In this document: one piece after another, positions 1 to 11,875 of the stretch | Numbering within the stretch: the first letter of the stretch is position 1 | How the letters are laid out: every line of letters begins with the position of its first letter | Origin: Pestalotiopsis fici W106-1 | Lineage: Eukaryota; Ascomycota; Sordariomycetes; Amphisphaeriales; Sporocadaceae | DNA: 64,000 bases | NCBI RefSeq assembly: GCF_000516985.1 | Contig: NW_006917093.1 | Span: 744,001-808,000 of the forward strand | Direction: 5' to 3' | Position numbers and translations under genes: made by a program | Notes under the pieces: model-generated | What the model saw: only the letters and a program-made list of their open reading frames with translations | Told to the model about the DNA's origin: nothing | The model's database searches: none

Positions 1-60
1 AACCCCATTTCCCCGTTTTCAATATTTTCATATTTCTCATAAGAAACTCCTCCTTCACCG

Positions 61-1572
61 TCAGTTGACCGCGACCATGCGCCCAGACATGAGATCCGCG
101 TATCCAGGAAGTCCGTGACGCTCAAAGACGACATCTGGCATGACGAGCGACCGCGGCCTCAGGAAGTCGTCAATCTCGGCTTCTTGTACGGCGGTTTCAA
201 AGCTCGGCGGTTCGAGCGACTCGAGCACCGCGTCGCTAGACTCGACGCCGACCTGCAGCGGCACGCCGACCATGATGCTGTAGCTGTTGCCGCTGCACGA
301 CAGGGACACGGTCATCCAGAGGACATAGGCTCGAGATGCAATGCACGAGTGGAATGAGGGGATAAACGTTTTCTTGTGCGTCGGCAACTCGATGGGGATT
401 TTCAAGCTCGCCGTGTGGTAAACGGGAGATGCGTATTTGGTAGAGTCTTTGCTGCCTCGACGGCTTCTGGATTCGTCATGATTCGAACGGTCCGTGTCGG
501 AAAGAATATCGCTGCCGTTGGTGCTCGCCGTGTCTGCCGAATAGGTCGATCCTCTTCGCGTCTCGCCCTTGAGGCTTTGCTGCCAGTTGCAATTGTCAAT
601 CGGGATGGCTGAGATGGATGTGGCCGTCGGATACGATCCGCGGCTGTCGGCACCGTAGACTCGTGTCCAGTCTCCCATGTTGGGGAAGCTTCTGATGGCT
701 CCATTGCAGTAGTAGGTCAATGCCGTGACCTTGGACGATACACCAATCACTCTGGGTGGTAGAGATTGGGCCGAGGCTGGATCAAAGACGAGGTCTACAT
801 GAGCTACTGTTTTGGAAGCTGTAGCGCCGTCTGGACTCAGCATGATAGCCCCTGGTTGCTTGGCCGAGACTGTGACTTTGCCAACCTTTCCAGAGAGTAG
901 TGATTTCCTCATTGTCTTGCTCTTGGACATTTTGTACACTGCATCTTTGGGACCAATTGCCAGTGGTGCATGTTCGGCGTGTGCAGGCAAGACTCGAATC
1001 TGTTGAGAAGCCTCGAGGATCCTTGCCCTCTTTCCGTGCCTGTCCTCCTCGGCAAGTACCCTGGCAACTATGCAGTACTCGACTCGTGCCATCTCGGGAG
1101 ACATGTCATCCTGACCGCTCCACGGCCCCATGGATGGAGGCAAGTTGAGATGGGTGTCATGTACGGCAGAGGTGTCAACCTTGTGGTTGCAGGCATTGAT
1201 TGTAAGTTGGTTGGGAACGACAAAATTGAATGGAATATCATAGGTTTGACCAGCGCGGTAAATCCTCGAGCCAGGATACGACGAGTCTGGAATCGGCATT
1301 TCGAGCTTCAAGAATGTGTGTGATGTCGTGTGAGGGGCACGAACGCCATCCATGCGTGTCTTTGTCGTTCCCAGCAAAAGTATCTGGACCTTGTCGAAAG
1401 GGGTGTCCTTGGCGACCTGGATCTTGGTGTGACCAGAGATGGAGGACGCTGATGTATATACCCGGGTCGCATAATGATTGTCGAGTTGAATTGTCATGTT
1501 GGACTTGATGCCAGCAAACATTTGTGTGACGTTGCCGACTGCGGCCGTCTCCTGTCCAGATGAGGAGAACAT
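61..1572 (-). CDS. Arrestin-like (alpha-arrestin) protein
   Basis: One uninterrupted 503-residue reading frame with an ATG start at 1572 and a stop at 61. The first ~205 residues look like an arrestin N-terminal domain: an early LDNHYATRVYTSAS strand, then KIQVAKDTPFDKVQILLLG, then a TYDIPFNFVVP strand that is typical of this fold. Residues ~215-450 fit the arrestin C-terminal domain, with a Ser/Asp-rich insertion around residues 340-380. Family knowledge: fungal alpha-arrestins are cytosolic adaptors that link plasma-membrane transporters or receptors to HECT ubiquitin ligases for endocytosis. I see no canonical PPxY motif; the nearest is PPSFE near residue 457. The role is therefore inferred from fold only. 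A 23-A run (poly-T on the coding strand) lies about 34 bp upstream of the start. The target transporter cannot be told. Confidence 0.8.
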   Translation of the reverse strand: MFSSSGQETAAVGNVTQMFAGIKSNMTIQLDNHYATRVYTSASSISGHTKIQVAKDTPFDKVQILLLGTTKTRMDGVRAPHTTSHTFLKLEMPIPDSSYPGSRIYRAGQTYDIPFNFVVPNQLTINACNHKVDTSAVHDTHLNLPPSMGPWSGQDDMSPEMARVEYCIVARVLAEEDRHGKRARILEASQQIRVLPAHAEHAPLAIGPKDAVYKMSKSKTMRKSLLSGKVGKVTVSAKQPGAIMLSPDGATASKTVAHVDLVFDPASAQSLPPRVIGVSSKVTALTYYCNGAIRSFPNMGDWTRVYGADSRGSYPTATSISAIPIDNCNWQQSLKGETRRGSTYSADTASTNGSDILSDTDRSNHDESRSRRGSKDSTKYASPVYHTASLKIPIELPTHKKTFIPSFHSCIASRAYVLWMTVSLSCSGNSYSIMVGVPLQVGVESSDAVLESLEPPSFETAVQEAEIDDFLRPRSLVMPDVVFERHGLPGYADLMSGRMVAVN

Positions 1573-3994
1573 GGTCGCAGTGTGTTGATCAACGGTTTGG
1601 CAATCAAAAAAAAAAAAAAAAAAAAAAAGGTCTTGTTATTCAAGAACTCGTTTTCCTCAGGTAATTATGGGCCTGTTGGATATGGACGTGTTATCATGTA
1701 TGATATATCGTGAGCGGCGTGATGACTGATGGTTGTCCCAAGGTGGTCGTAGGTCTTTGAAGTGCCGTGTCTGTGTCACTGCTTCGTCATGTTCCAATGT
1801 TGCATGCGGGCAAGATGATGCAGTGTGTGTGGAGTGACCAGATGTTGTTCCCTACATGTTGACAAGAGAGTTTTCTGGGCGCTGCCTTATATTTGACAGC
1901 CGTGGGAATGATTGCCAACACGAACTAACAACAGTTTGCTATGTTTTAGGCCCAAAGTTGGTGCTAAGAGTCACCGTGATGGAGAACAGAAGGAGAAAAA
2001 AAAAAAAGGGTACCAACACCTCCCGCAATCCCGCATTTCATAAGCCATTGTAGCTAGAGGGCGGGAAAAGCGTTGGTTCTTCGGTCAAGATTGTGTCTGA
2101 CCCCATGCTGCCCTTCCCCAGCTATGGGCACAGGGAGGTAAGCGACTGGGCTGAGGTCATTGGATAGACTGATGGCACCTTGCAGCCGGTCGCTAAGCTC
2201 AGGCCGGAGATGCGCCCTTCATGTTGTAAGGGAGCGGGACTAAACCTACTTGAGCGGGCTCGTGGTGTTGGAGTCCAGTCACATTCTGCCAGAGGCCGGA
2301 CCGGCCTTGTTAGGAAAACAACTTTGACCGCAAATACTCGATCTGTAAGCGGTTTCACAGTGACACAACATGTGGATACATTTTCCCCCGAAGCACACGG
2401 CTTCGGCTTCGGAGTTGGTGGACCTGCTCACAACGGCGGCTTTCAAGTCCGCATTGAGCTCCATATCATTGCACTAGTATTTAGTATGCGCCTTTCGTAG
2501 GTTTGCTAATGTAATACCTATAGACGACCAGTCAGTGACTGGCTTTCCCGCGCGACACAAGATGATGCACTGGACAGAAAGGTTCCCGCTTTAGGGCGTA
2601 GCTTCTAGAAGTTGTAGATCAGAATCTGGTGATGATGCGGGCTTTCTTACCGTCAAAACTATCGTCATTAAGTTGAATCATCGGGGTTTGTTTTGTCCTA
2701 GTTGGTGATATAATAAGCACTTGATATTAGAAAACTATGCTATGCCGTTTAGCATTTGGTATGAACGCCTCATTTATTCTTGTTGTATAATCCATTTGCA
2801 GTTTTAGCGCAGATTGCAAGCTTTGATGGAAATAGATGGTACTACTCAGATCGTCCACCTGCTAGTATCGCCGGAAGATTGCAAGCGACAGGGAACAACT
2901 CTTGAAATGAATGACGAGTCACTAGATCGGAGCTCACAATACCATGCATTTGAATCACGAACAATGGTCGACACTGTGGCATGGAAGGAAAAATAGAACA
3001 GACCCTTGGCCAGGGTACAGTTCCGACCTCGGACTGGATCAAAGACTGACTTCCACCACCGTCTGTCTCTCTCCCAGCAGCTTGGGTCCACCGGTAAACT
3101 ACGGAAGTATATCGCCGCTCCACTCTGTCTTTTGGGAGTCGTCTCATGTTCAAAAAGCCAATAAAATTCAACAGACAGCAAAGCACAACTATTAATGGAT
3201 CAAACAGTGTTTCGTTCTCGCGTTGATTCTTTTGAAACATGAGCAGGTACTCGGGTTTCTACCAAACAAGCTGTCTTTTGACCAAAGATTACCATGGAAA
3301 ACCAGCCAATAACAAAACACATGGCCTGAAAATGCAAGGACGGAATATACGATAGTACATGGTCTATAGTAAATGGATGCATGCTCCTCCACAGCCCCGC
3401 ATCCCCCATTTCATGCCCTCCAGCCCAAAAGAAGCTGGAAGCCATATTCAAGTGTAGCAAACAACATACACAAACTATTGCTTGGACCCCTACCTAGAGC
3501 TTTCTCCATGTCTTGGCATGACTCTTTCGCCCCCCACGAGTCATTGACCTCGACCCTATGGAAAGGCTGAAAAAAAGAAAAGACAAACATGGGGCGCATG
3601 GCATTTGACGTTTCCACGAGCGCGCGCGCGCTATAGCCACCTAGGTTAGGCTATTAGTCTATCAAGGGGATCAAGGAGGTGGTACGCCTTTGCAACGACA
3701 AGTATGCCAACAAGTTCCAACAGACCACGTCAGCAGCCTAGTATGACTTTTTAGTTCACAAAAGGTTCGCGTATTGGCAAGACATGGACTAAACAATGTT
3801 GATTCTGAGGATGACCCAGAGACTACATCCTACATCATTCCATCTGATTCTATCTTGTACCAGGTAGTGGTCTTTGCTCTCAGATTTGACCCCCTTTCGT
3901 CTACGATGCAAACTCTATTCTATCGTCTAGCAACATAAGCTGACACTTTTGTGATTCCATGTACTCTTGCACAAAAAAGAACAGCAGACACTCT
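1573..3994. other. Intergenic stretch, no recognisable gene
   Basis: This 2.4-kb stretch separates the start of the arrestin gene from the 3' end of the ZIP gene. It contains a 23-A homopolymer (1606-1628), a shorter A run near 1995-2006 and an alternating GC dodecamer at 3620-3631. Several short open frames exist on both strands (the longest about 130 codons near 2842-3240), but none has a recognisable domain or plausible splice continuation. I see no tRNA boxes. It should hold the arrestin promoter and the ZIP 3' UTR. Confidence 0.6.
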
Positions 3995-5353
3995 CTAGTC
4001 CCACGAAATGTACAGCATAATTCCGGCGCCCAGAGCAATAGCCGCAAACTGGACCAAAGTCTTCTGCAGCTCGGCCTTTTTGTTCGGGCCCGTCTCGAGG
4101 AGTTCGGGAATAACTGCCACAGTTCCAACATACAAAAAGGTGCCGGCCGTAAAGGGAAGCAAGAGATCGCCATAGGTCAGAGAGGTTCCAAAGAGACCAC
4201 CGCGCAGAGTGACTGCATCACCAGCCGAGTTGCCGCCAAACTCTTGAACAGCAATGCCAATCAAGGTTCCGAGTAGGGCCCCGAGGGCAGTGACAAACTG
4301 CGCTCCCATTGCAGCGCGCTTGGAGAATCCGGATTGCACGAGCAGAGCAAAATCGCCGACTTCATGTGGAATTTCGTGAAAGAATACAGCGACTGTAGTT
4401 GTTGCGCCAATGGTGGGCGATGAGTAGAATGAAGCCGCCATTGCGAGGCCATCGGTAATGTTGTGAGTAAAGTCAGCGCTACATTACCGTCAGCATTATT
4501 GTCCCAGAGTATATCGCCGCTTAAAAAACGGCATGCCAGATCAAGCGTACATCATGTTTAGATAGCCTCCAAGCTTGACGCTAGGATTAATCTCCTTTTC
4601 GACATGGGCTGCCGGCTCTGCATTGCCATTGGCCTTTTTCCTAGACTTTACCTCTCCCTCTACAACTTGTACCGATGTCGAAGATCCCTGGACCTGGGAA
4701 GCATCCCCATGCTCGTGGGCTCCGTGACTGTGGTCGTGGCCGTGGCCGCCCGTCGCAATGCGGAGCCCCTTGTCCATGGCAACAAATGTCATGAAGCCAG
4801 CCAAGATGGCAGCACCAAGCAAGAGATTCCTGTTGGGCTCGACCAAGACAAACTTGACGTGCTCGGGGCTGTCCTCGCCGAGAAAGATCTCTGGGAGCAG
4901 GTGGAACAAGGTGTCTCCCATTAGACCGCCGACGGCAAAGGCCACCATGACGGACAGCGAGGACGGGTCGATATTGGGAGGGCACAATGCGAGGAGGAAA
5001 TTTGGCGGTCCAGAAATGTATAGCGTGGCAAGAATGGCGTTTACTGCTGGGCTACCGGGGAAAAGAACACCAAAGATTCGGGATGTCAGGGTGGAGGCGC
5101 CGGCAGAGTCGGCCAACTTCTCGGCGCTCAGATCCGCAACCACCGGGCATAGCTGGGGCAATTCATGTCAGCGACTATTGCTCTTGTAAATGAAGGCCGT
5201 CCCGGTACGCACTTGGAGTCTTTCCTCAATATCTTCTAGACTGAGGGATGCGGCCGATACGCCGGTTCCTTGGGTTCCGTTGACGGCGGCCGCAATGGAG
5301 ACCAGGCCTAGCGCTAGCAGCGAGACGCGGCAGAGGAAACCTCGAGCTATCAT
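3995..5353 (-). CDS. ZIP family zinc transporter, Ke4/LZT type
   Basis: Three exons on the minus strand: 5353-5213, 5152-4551 and 4478-3995, giving 408 residues. The introns are 60 and 72 bp, with GTGCGT and GTACGC donors. The N-terminus (MIARGFLCRVSLLALG...) looks like a signal peptide. A His-rich cytosolic loop, HGHDHSHGAHEHG, precedes the core. The third exon carries two zinc-site signatures of the LIV-1/Ke4 subfamily: HNITDGLA and HEIPHEVGD. By family (yeast Yke4, human SLC39A7) it should move zinc across an endomembrane such as the ER, most likely into the cytosol; that localisation is inferred from homology. The frame is also open upstream to a GTG at 5377, but the ATG at 5353 gives the cleaner signal peptide. 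The second junction restores NMIADFTHNITDG, which supports the splice choice. The C-terminus ends in a short hydrophobic helix (LYISWD), as in the family. Confidence 0.92.
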
Positions 5354-6860
5354 CTTGTAGATTTTTTCACCTTTCACAATCGATGTCGGTCTGTCTTTCT
5401 GCTCGCGATCTGCGGTTTATTTCTAAACTCGAAAACAGTAAGAATCATGTCAGGCGGAAAGTCACAGTCCTCGAGACCCTCAAGGCACAGCGCGCGCGCA
5501 CTTATGCACCGCTAGTGGGCTGCGGGCGCCACAGATTAAGCTGCCGAGCTCGGATCTGATAAGGAGGTGAGATGTACGGAATGACGTTATAATTCGGCGG
5601 CCCAAGTTATATCCGAGCAGATCTGTGGCTTGTTTTTTGTCTCCTGGGATTATTCATTTTGCATTTCCTGTTTTACACAGCATGCTCGAGTGTTGGGACA
5701 AATATATATTCTCCCCATTCTCGAATTACAAGTTGTAAGCGGCATTTTGCTGCTGCGATATGGTGAGTGAGTCCATTACATTCAACGACCGCTACTTCAC
5801 GACCAACGACAACCAAACGGGATGATTTTCTCGAATGTAAAATCCCTTGCTTTTGGGCAGAATTTCGTACCTATACCGCCTTATTGGCAGTTGGGACTGC
5901 CCTCTCGTATTGGGTCAGTTAGCGACACCACGTTGGTCCCACATGCGCCGCCACGATAAATTAGTGAGATTGGGTCAAATCGAGAGCTGAAGCGTCAAGT
6001 ATAAATCTCATAGAATCCTCTCATATCAAATCCGGCACTCTCGTATGTTCCGCCTCAGTTTATATAGAGCGCTTAACATGAAAGATGGTTTAAGGAGAAA
6101 AAAAAAAGAAGAAGAAGAATATGTTGTTGGAGACGAGAAACATTACGTCTTTTATGCGTCAACTTTTGGTTACGTTCCAGCATGAGCTAGCATGCAGCAA
6201 AGAGCACGAAACGACTTGATCTCACGCCTGGTAGGCAAAGAAAACACGATGCTTAACAATGTTGCATCCTATATGGCTGGTATATCATAGGCTTAAAACG
6301 GTAGTATGCCTGAAGTCCGGAGTTTGTGACACCATCTTCAACGGCGATCAAATCACATTATCATATACATTCATCTAGAGCGTTTGGCACATTTGGTACT
6401 GAATTCCACGCCTCGCGTTTTGGTATACGACCAAGATCCTACATCCCGAGATATTTATGGGTACTAATCTTACTCCAGCATCTGTACGGATCTTGCAGAT
6501 AGATAATGAAGAAAGATATTGGTTCGGGTCGTAAAAGCTGTATCGTGCTGCTGGCCGTCCACCACGGTATCACATTCCCAAATGGCAAGACAAAGATGGC
6601 TACGCTCCCGTGGCACGGCGAATCATATGATTGAGCGCCGTCTGTTGCTTGAACCTTTGCATCTTCTATTCCCATATGTGCTTTCCAATCAAATATCAAT
6701 ATTGAATAATATGCCATCTGCGATTTGCAGGCTGTGTAATCAATGAACCCAAAACTCCATCACTATGCATTATCCTTGAGTCATCAAGACTCCATCTATC
6801 ATTTCAATATCATATGTGCCATTTCCCATTCCAATTCATTCCCTTATCCTAAGTCATTCC
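5354..6860. other. Intergenic stretch, no recognisable gene
   Basis: This 1.5-kb region lies between the ZIP start and the OPT stop. It holds the ZIP promoter and leader and the OPT 3' flank. I see a GCGCGCGCGC tract near 5490, a GATA motif on the + strand in CTGATAAGG near 5557, and a purine tract (A run followed by GAA repeats) around 6099-6119. Small open frames (under 95 codons, near 6439-6746) show no recognisable domain. Confidence 0.6.
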
Positions 6861-9800
6861 CTACCATTGGTCAGGGCCAAAGTGTGTACCGTTTTCCACG
6901 GTTTTAAAGGCGCAAGCTTGCCAGTCGCAGCCCTGCTTGTAAATTTCAGTTCCCCACCAGCTGAATCCGTCCATCCAGCCTGGGAAGATGAATCCAAAGA
7001 ACACCACAACAATGCCCACAGCGAGACCAGAGTCAAGCGCCGCACTCAGTGTCATTGTGTACTTGGCCCACCAGGCACCAGCCCGGTTCTTGATCAAGTG
7101 GTTGAAGATGTAGCAAACCAAAGCCCAGACCGAGAAGTTTAGACCAGTAGCTGGTGGAATCCAGCTAAGTGACCCAAAGAGTACTGGGAGGTTGATCTTG
7201 CGAATTATCGTGTTCTTCTTGCCTCGGGCATACAGCCAGAGCGGGATGGGGGCAATGGCACCAATCAAGAAGCCCCAAACCAATGGTCGATATGTTGCGC
7301 CAGGTCCAAAGAACTCGGATGGACCAACTACACCCCACAGAATTGAGCCATTGAAATGAACCCTGGCAATTGGGCAGGTAAAACCGTTGATTGCCTGCGG
7401 GGTGCACAAACCGGGGATATTGGCGAACATCCAGTTGAGCACACCAATTTGTGTCAGCGAGGAGATGATTGTGGCGGCCATTTGCACTTTGAAAAGAATC
7501 CTTGGCGGAATCTTCATATAGTGTCCCAGTTTGAGATCTGCTGCGAACTTGATGCCCTGCGCCGAGGAGATATAACCATATGTTACGAATACCATGTTCG
7601 CCAAAGGCCGTCCCGGAAACACGGCACCGGCAATCAGCTGGCAGATGAGGTAGATACTGCTGTGTTGATTCGTGACGGCCATGACGATACCAATGGGAAT
7701 AAAGAGTACAGAGCAGATGCCCAATGCCAGAAGCAGTCCATACCATGGCAGGTGAATCGGGTAGCTTTGGAGAATTGTTAGTCGGCGAACTGAACTGGGT
7801 GCGCGTATTGGTAAACTTACTATTCGACGACGAACATGCCGACTGCTGTCATAACTGCTGCGGTGAGCAAGTACCATGATAGAGGCGCATCTTTGTAGCG
7901 CTTCATCAATCTGTTATGGACATCTTCCCGACTAAGAAGATCGTCAAAATTTGGGGTCGACCTCCTCATTCCTAGGTCGCCAGGTTGCCTAGTGATTGGC
8001 GAGAGACTGTTATTCTCAGTGCCAAGTGGCTCATACGATGGCTTCCCTTCTTCCTCAACTTCCTTTAGAGATCTTCTCCACTGTGTCCAAATATCCCTTC
8101 CATGCCAACAAGCCGTGTGTGTAAGTAAAGAGGCTAGACCCGCAAATTGTAGCCCATAACTGAGGACATAGGTGATGGGCAGGAAGACTCTGCTATAATT
8201 TTTGTAGGCATCCTTGTCAAAAACAAAGTCCGAAGTGAGGATCCTGCTGACATCGTAAACGTTGCCAGTATTGTCAAAGACGGACGCCGAAAGTATAGGC
8301 ATGTATGATGAGTAGAATAAGTTGGCATAGTACGCGATCGGCGCAACGATCCACATGACAATGACCAAACCACCAACAACATTCATGGCTGCCCAAAACG
8401 GTGTGAGGAGGGGCGAGCCAATGTAGGCAATTTGTGCCCAGTCAAAAGTGAGTGGGAACAGACCCAAGCCAGAGGCAACTCCGAAGAGGTTTGCCACAAC
8501 CACATTATCCGGCGCAAACCAGGTGATGACGTTGAAGTAGCTCAGAGCTGGCATCAGAAGACCTGGAATGAAGTAGAAAATGAACGATGAGAAGAAAATC
8601 AGGTAGAAGAACTTCCAACGGCTCATCCTCCATCCATTTGCGGGCTTGTTCTCTTCCTTGTGCAGAGTGCCGAACATGGCTGCCGACATTAAGGTTCCCG
8701 GCCATATCATGCCGCTGGGACGGACCAAAAAGCGCCGAGAGAGACCGGCAAAGGCGTAGCCTAGGATTTGAGTCGACAGCGTCAGAAGTAGCTGGTAGAC
8801 AATGGTCGCATCCTGCTTGTAGAATTGCGTCTGTTCGACAATGACGTCGGTTGCGAACGCAAATCCGAACGAGACGTTACTGCTGACATAGACACAGCTG
8901 TGCTCCTTCTCATTCCAGCGTCCTTGTGCCAGCCATAGCCGAAATCTTTGAGCCCGACTCCGTTGCTTTACAGGGGGAACTCCAGGGTCTGTGGGTGATC
9001 CTGCGGCGGAGATGGCAACACGCACGCCGTCGACAAACTCTTCCTCGGGGTCGTCATCTCGTTTGAGCAGGAGATCCCACAGAAGACCGAGGGGATGCAC
9101 AAGCAACAATGCTATAACGGGTGTAATCGCAACACTAGGGTATCTCAAAGAAAAAAACAGGTTGGTGGAAGATCCAAGCACAGCGAATAGTGTTGAAAGA
9201 ATCCACATGCGGGGTGTACTTATGGACAGCGTATAGTTGTCAGTTGGCGCAACGGAAGCTCGTACTTGGGAGTATGGCGAGTTATCTGGTGGATCGTCCT
9301 CGTTTATGGATTCGATCTCGCTCTCGTCGCCAGACTCGCCCATGTATTCAGAGACGTCTGACTTTGCGTCGGACATGGTATCTTCAACCAGTGAAGTTTC
9401 GGTGACACCAAAGCGGCCCGAAAGGCCGCTTACAGAGATGGAACCCCCAAGGATCTCCTCGGATTTCCTTTTCATTCGCATTGACGAGGTACTTGCTCTT
9501 CCCAATGTGCCCGACCTGCTAACGGTGCCCGTCCTGCTCAGAGTGCCAAATGATCTGGTGGTACTCTGAGATTTGCGCCTCCTGTTGCGCACCTCCTCCA
9601 CGTCTCGATCGTTGTATATGTCTTCTTCATTTTGATTTTCGGTAATCTCTTCAGTGACAGGATTGATCGGCGCAGCTCCATAGGAGCCGGTGCCGAAGCC
9701 CGGCGACGACCTCAGCAAAAGCGGTGCCCTCGACATTGGATCTCGTTGCTCGGGATCGTCGGGGAGGTTAGTGAGTTCAGACTCGTTGTAGTTGGTCAAG

Positions 9801-10084
9801 GATGAATCTGAATCAGGATGGTCGTTCGAGGAAGGGCCATGGGGATCAACAGCAGCAGAGTCCGTGAGTAATAGTTCCTCCAGCTCAAAGCCCTGGTCAG
9901 CAGGCGGAGGAGATTGGTCACGACTTATAATATTCTCGGCGGAGGTCGCATCATCCAGCGAGGGGCAGGCAGCCGCAGTGGATCGATCTGCAGTTATGGG
10001 TCTCAACGGGAAGGTCTGTCCAGTAGTAGTTGGGGTGGGGGCCTTGTGAGAATCGTCATTGCTTTTCGCAGTCGGGTTCGGCAT
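6861..10084 (-). CDS. OPT family oligopeptide transporter (ISP4-like)
   Basis: Two exons, 10084-7821 and 7764-6861, separated by a 56-bp intron with a GTAAGT donor; 1055 residues. The junction restores FVVEYYPIHLPWYGLLLALG. The protein has many hydrophobic helices starting at residue ~293 (MWILSTLFAVLGSS). It also has OPT-like blocks such as GLGLFPLTFDWAQIAYIGSPL, and GPGATYRPLVWGFLIGAIAP near the C-terminus. By family it is a proton-coupled plasma-membrane importer of small peptides, possibly glutathione or siderophore-like compounds; the substrate cannot be read from sequence. Residues 1-290 form a long low-complexity cytosolic extension rich in Ser, Thr, Asp and Glu. The open frame extends 125 codons further upstream to 10459, but that part is compositionally unlike protein, so I chose the ATG at 10084 (MPNPTAKSND). 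The true start is somewhat uncertain. Confidence 0.92.
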
Positions 10085-11875
10085 CAAGTCAAGGCTTTGG
10101 TTGGGACAAGATGGGGACCTCAAGCTGACCTCAATGGGCGCAGGGGAAACAACCGGGAGGAAGGTACAAGAGGTACCGTTTGGAATGAACCAGCGCGAGG
10201 CCAACCAAGCAAGGCAGGGCAAGTAGTAGGAGGGATTTAGGGAGCAGGATGACACACACACCAAGCAGGGAATGGATGGAAAATGGAATGGAAAATGGAT
10301 ACACCCTGGTGGGTGGCCTTGGAAAAAAACAAACAGAGCGAATGGTGGACCAGAAGGGAGGGTCACAGTGAGAGGTGAGATACAGGCGGTCGATGTGATA
10401 GCGCTACTGGCACGTAAGTGAAATAGGTTAGGTATGTAGGTCAATGTATGCAGGCCCAAGGGTGCGCATCTATGCTGTCATCAGGCGACTGTTCAGGGCC
10501 GGAATGTCTTAGCACACGTGGCCACCAAAGACAGACAGTCAGAACGACGGGATGGGGTGTGAAAACTGATGCGTCTGCTTGCTGAGCGGTATATCGCGCG
10601 TTTGGGATGTCAGATGTTGTCGAGTAGCGGGAGCATAAAGAAGAGCGGCTGAGTCGGTAAGTACCCAGCAGCCAAGAAGAAACAGGTACAAATCACTAAA
10701 AGAATTGTCGTCAATTAACCTATTTAGTCTAGGTTCACCAAGAGTATTTGCGGCGCCATTAGCGGTCGAGTGACATGTAAACTCTGTGCTGACTAGGTAA
10801 AAAGTCTGCTAAAAGCCTTTCTAGTCAAGCGCTATATGCGCCTGCGGAACGGCCACCAAGGAACGCATCAGACGGGCACGATTGGGTATGGGCTGGTTTT
10901 ATTTTCAGCACGCGGCTTTCCTAGAGACGCATCGTGATGGCCGATCGGTTGACTGATTGATTAGATGCAGCAGAGATTAGATAAACAGGTAGGAACCAAG
11001 AAAAAGAGACTTTCCAAATCATCAGATCGCTTCTTCTATGCAGCACAAGCATCTCGGACCTGATTCACCCTGCATATCTGGTCGCTCGGGTATGCTCTTT
11101 TGACTTCTGTCAAAATAACCGCAACATCATTGGATGCACGGACGGTCTTGTCTGCAAGCACTCAAGCACTCCATTTTCTCCTCCACGACCCCGGCGGCCG
11201 GTCCAACCGACCTGCAGATCACCACGCATAATACCCTTGTTGCCCATTCGTGCGCCGCAGATATGCTCGCCGGTCAGGAATAGACATTCTGGGGAAAGCT
11301 AGAAAAATCTGCAAAACATTATCTACTATATTGAAATTAAAAAATTCAGAGAATATGATTACTATAGTGGCGGTCTTGCCGTGTTGCATTGACAAAAGCA
11401 GATTTTCTCGCCTTGAGCAGGCCACAAGCTTGACAAGTTCATCTAGCTAGCACCCAGGACACCGAGCTTTGAAAATCGCGGGCAAGCAAGGGCCTTGTTC
11501 GGGGTCTTAGTGCCCTTCTGAGCCCCGACTCCTGGGCTCCGATCGTTTTTCGACGTGCCCTGAGCCTGCCGAAAGCTTGGTTTTTCCAGCACTACGATTG
11601 CCGTCCTCCACAGCAGTCAACCAACCTTGCCCAGTGAACATCTTGCGCTCCCTGCTTGGGCACTGGCGGGGCATCCTAATTGCTAGTGTGAATCATCAGC
11701 CTGCCCGAAGTCCGTCCACCGCCCACTGGTTTAACGGGCGCGCCGCAGAGACCATCCGATTTCAACTCACATCACCTGTTTTGATAAGTTCGGTTGGGGT
11801 GGTCCACCATATCGCGATCGTTGGCATCAATTACCAAGCGACCAGATTCTCAAGTCCGGTATTGGCCTTGCGAGG
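10085..11875. other. Divergent intergenic region between OPT and FAU1
   Basis: These 1.8 kb lie between two divergently transcribed genes and should hold both promoters. The first ~370 bp are open in the OPT frame but look like leader sequence. Short open frames near 11219-11450 and 11577-11912 have no recognisable domain. I see no tRNA boxes and no transposon ends. Confidence 0.6.

Noticed and set aside
2842..3240. 132-codon minus-strand frame with a Cys/Leu-rich start
   Set aside because: No recognisable family, no splice partner, and two overlapping frames of similar length in the same place.
5354..5377. Upstream GTG start for the ZIP transporter
   Set aside because: Non-ATG, and the ATG at 5353 gives a standard signal peptide.
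10085..10459. 125-codon upstream extension of the OPT frame
   Set aside because: The translation is Pro/Ser/Cys/Phe-rich and looks like a translated leader; the ATG at 10084 is a better start.
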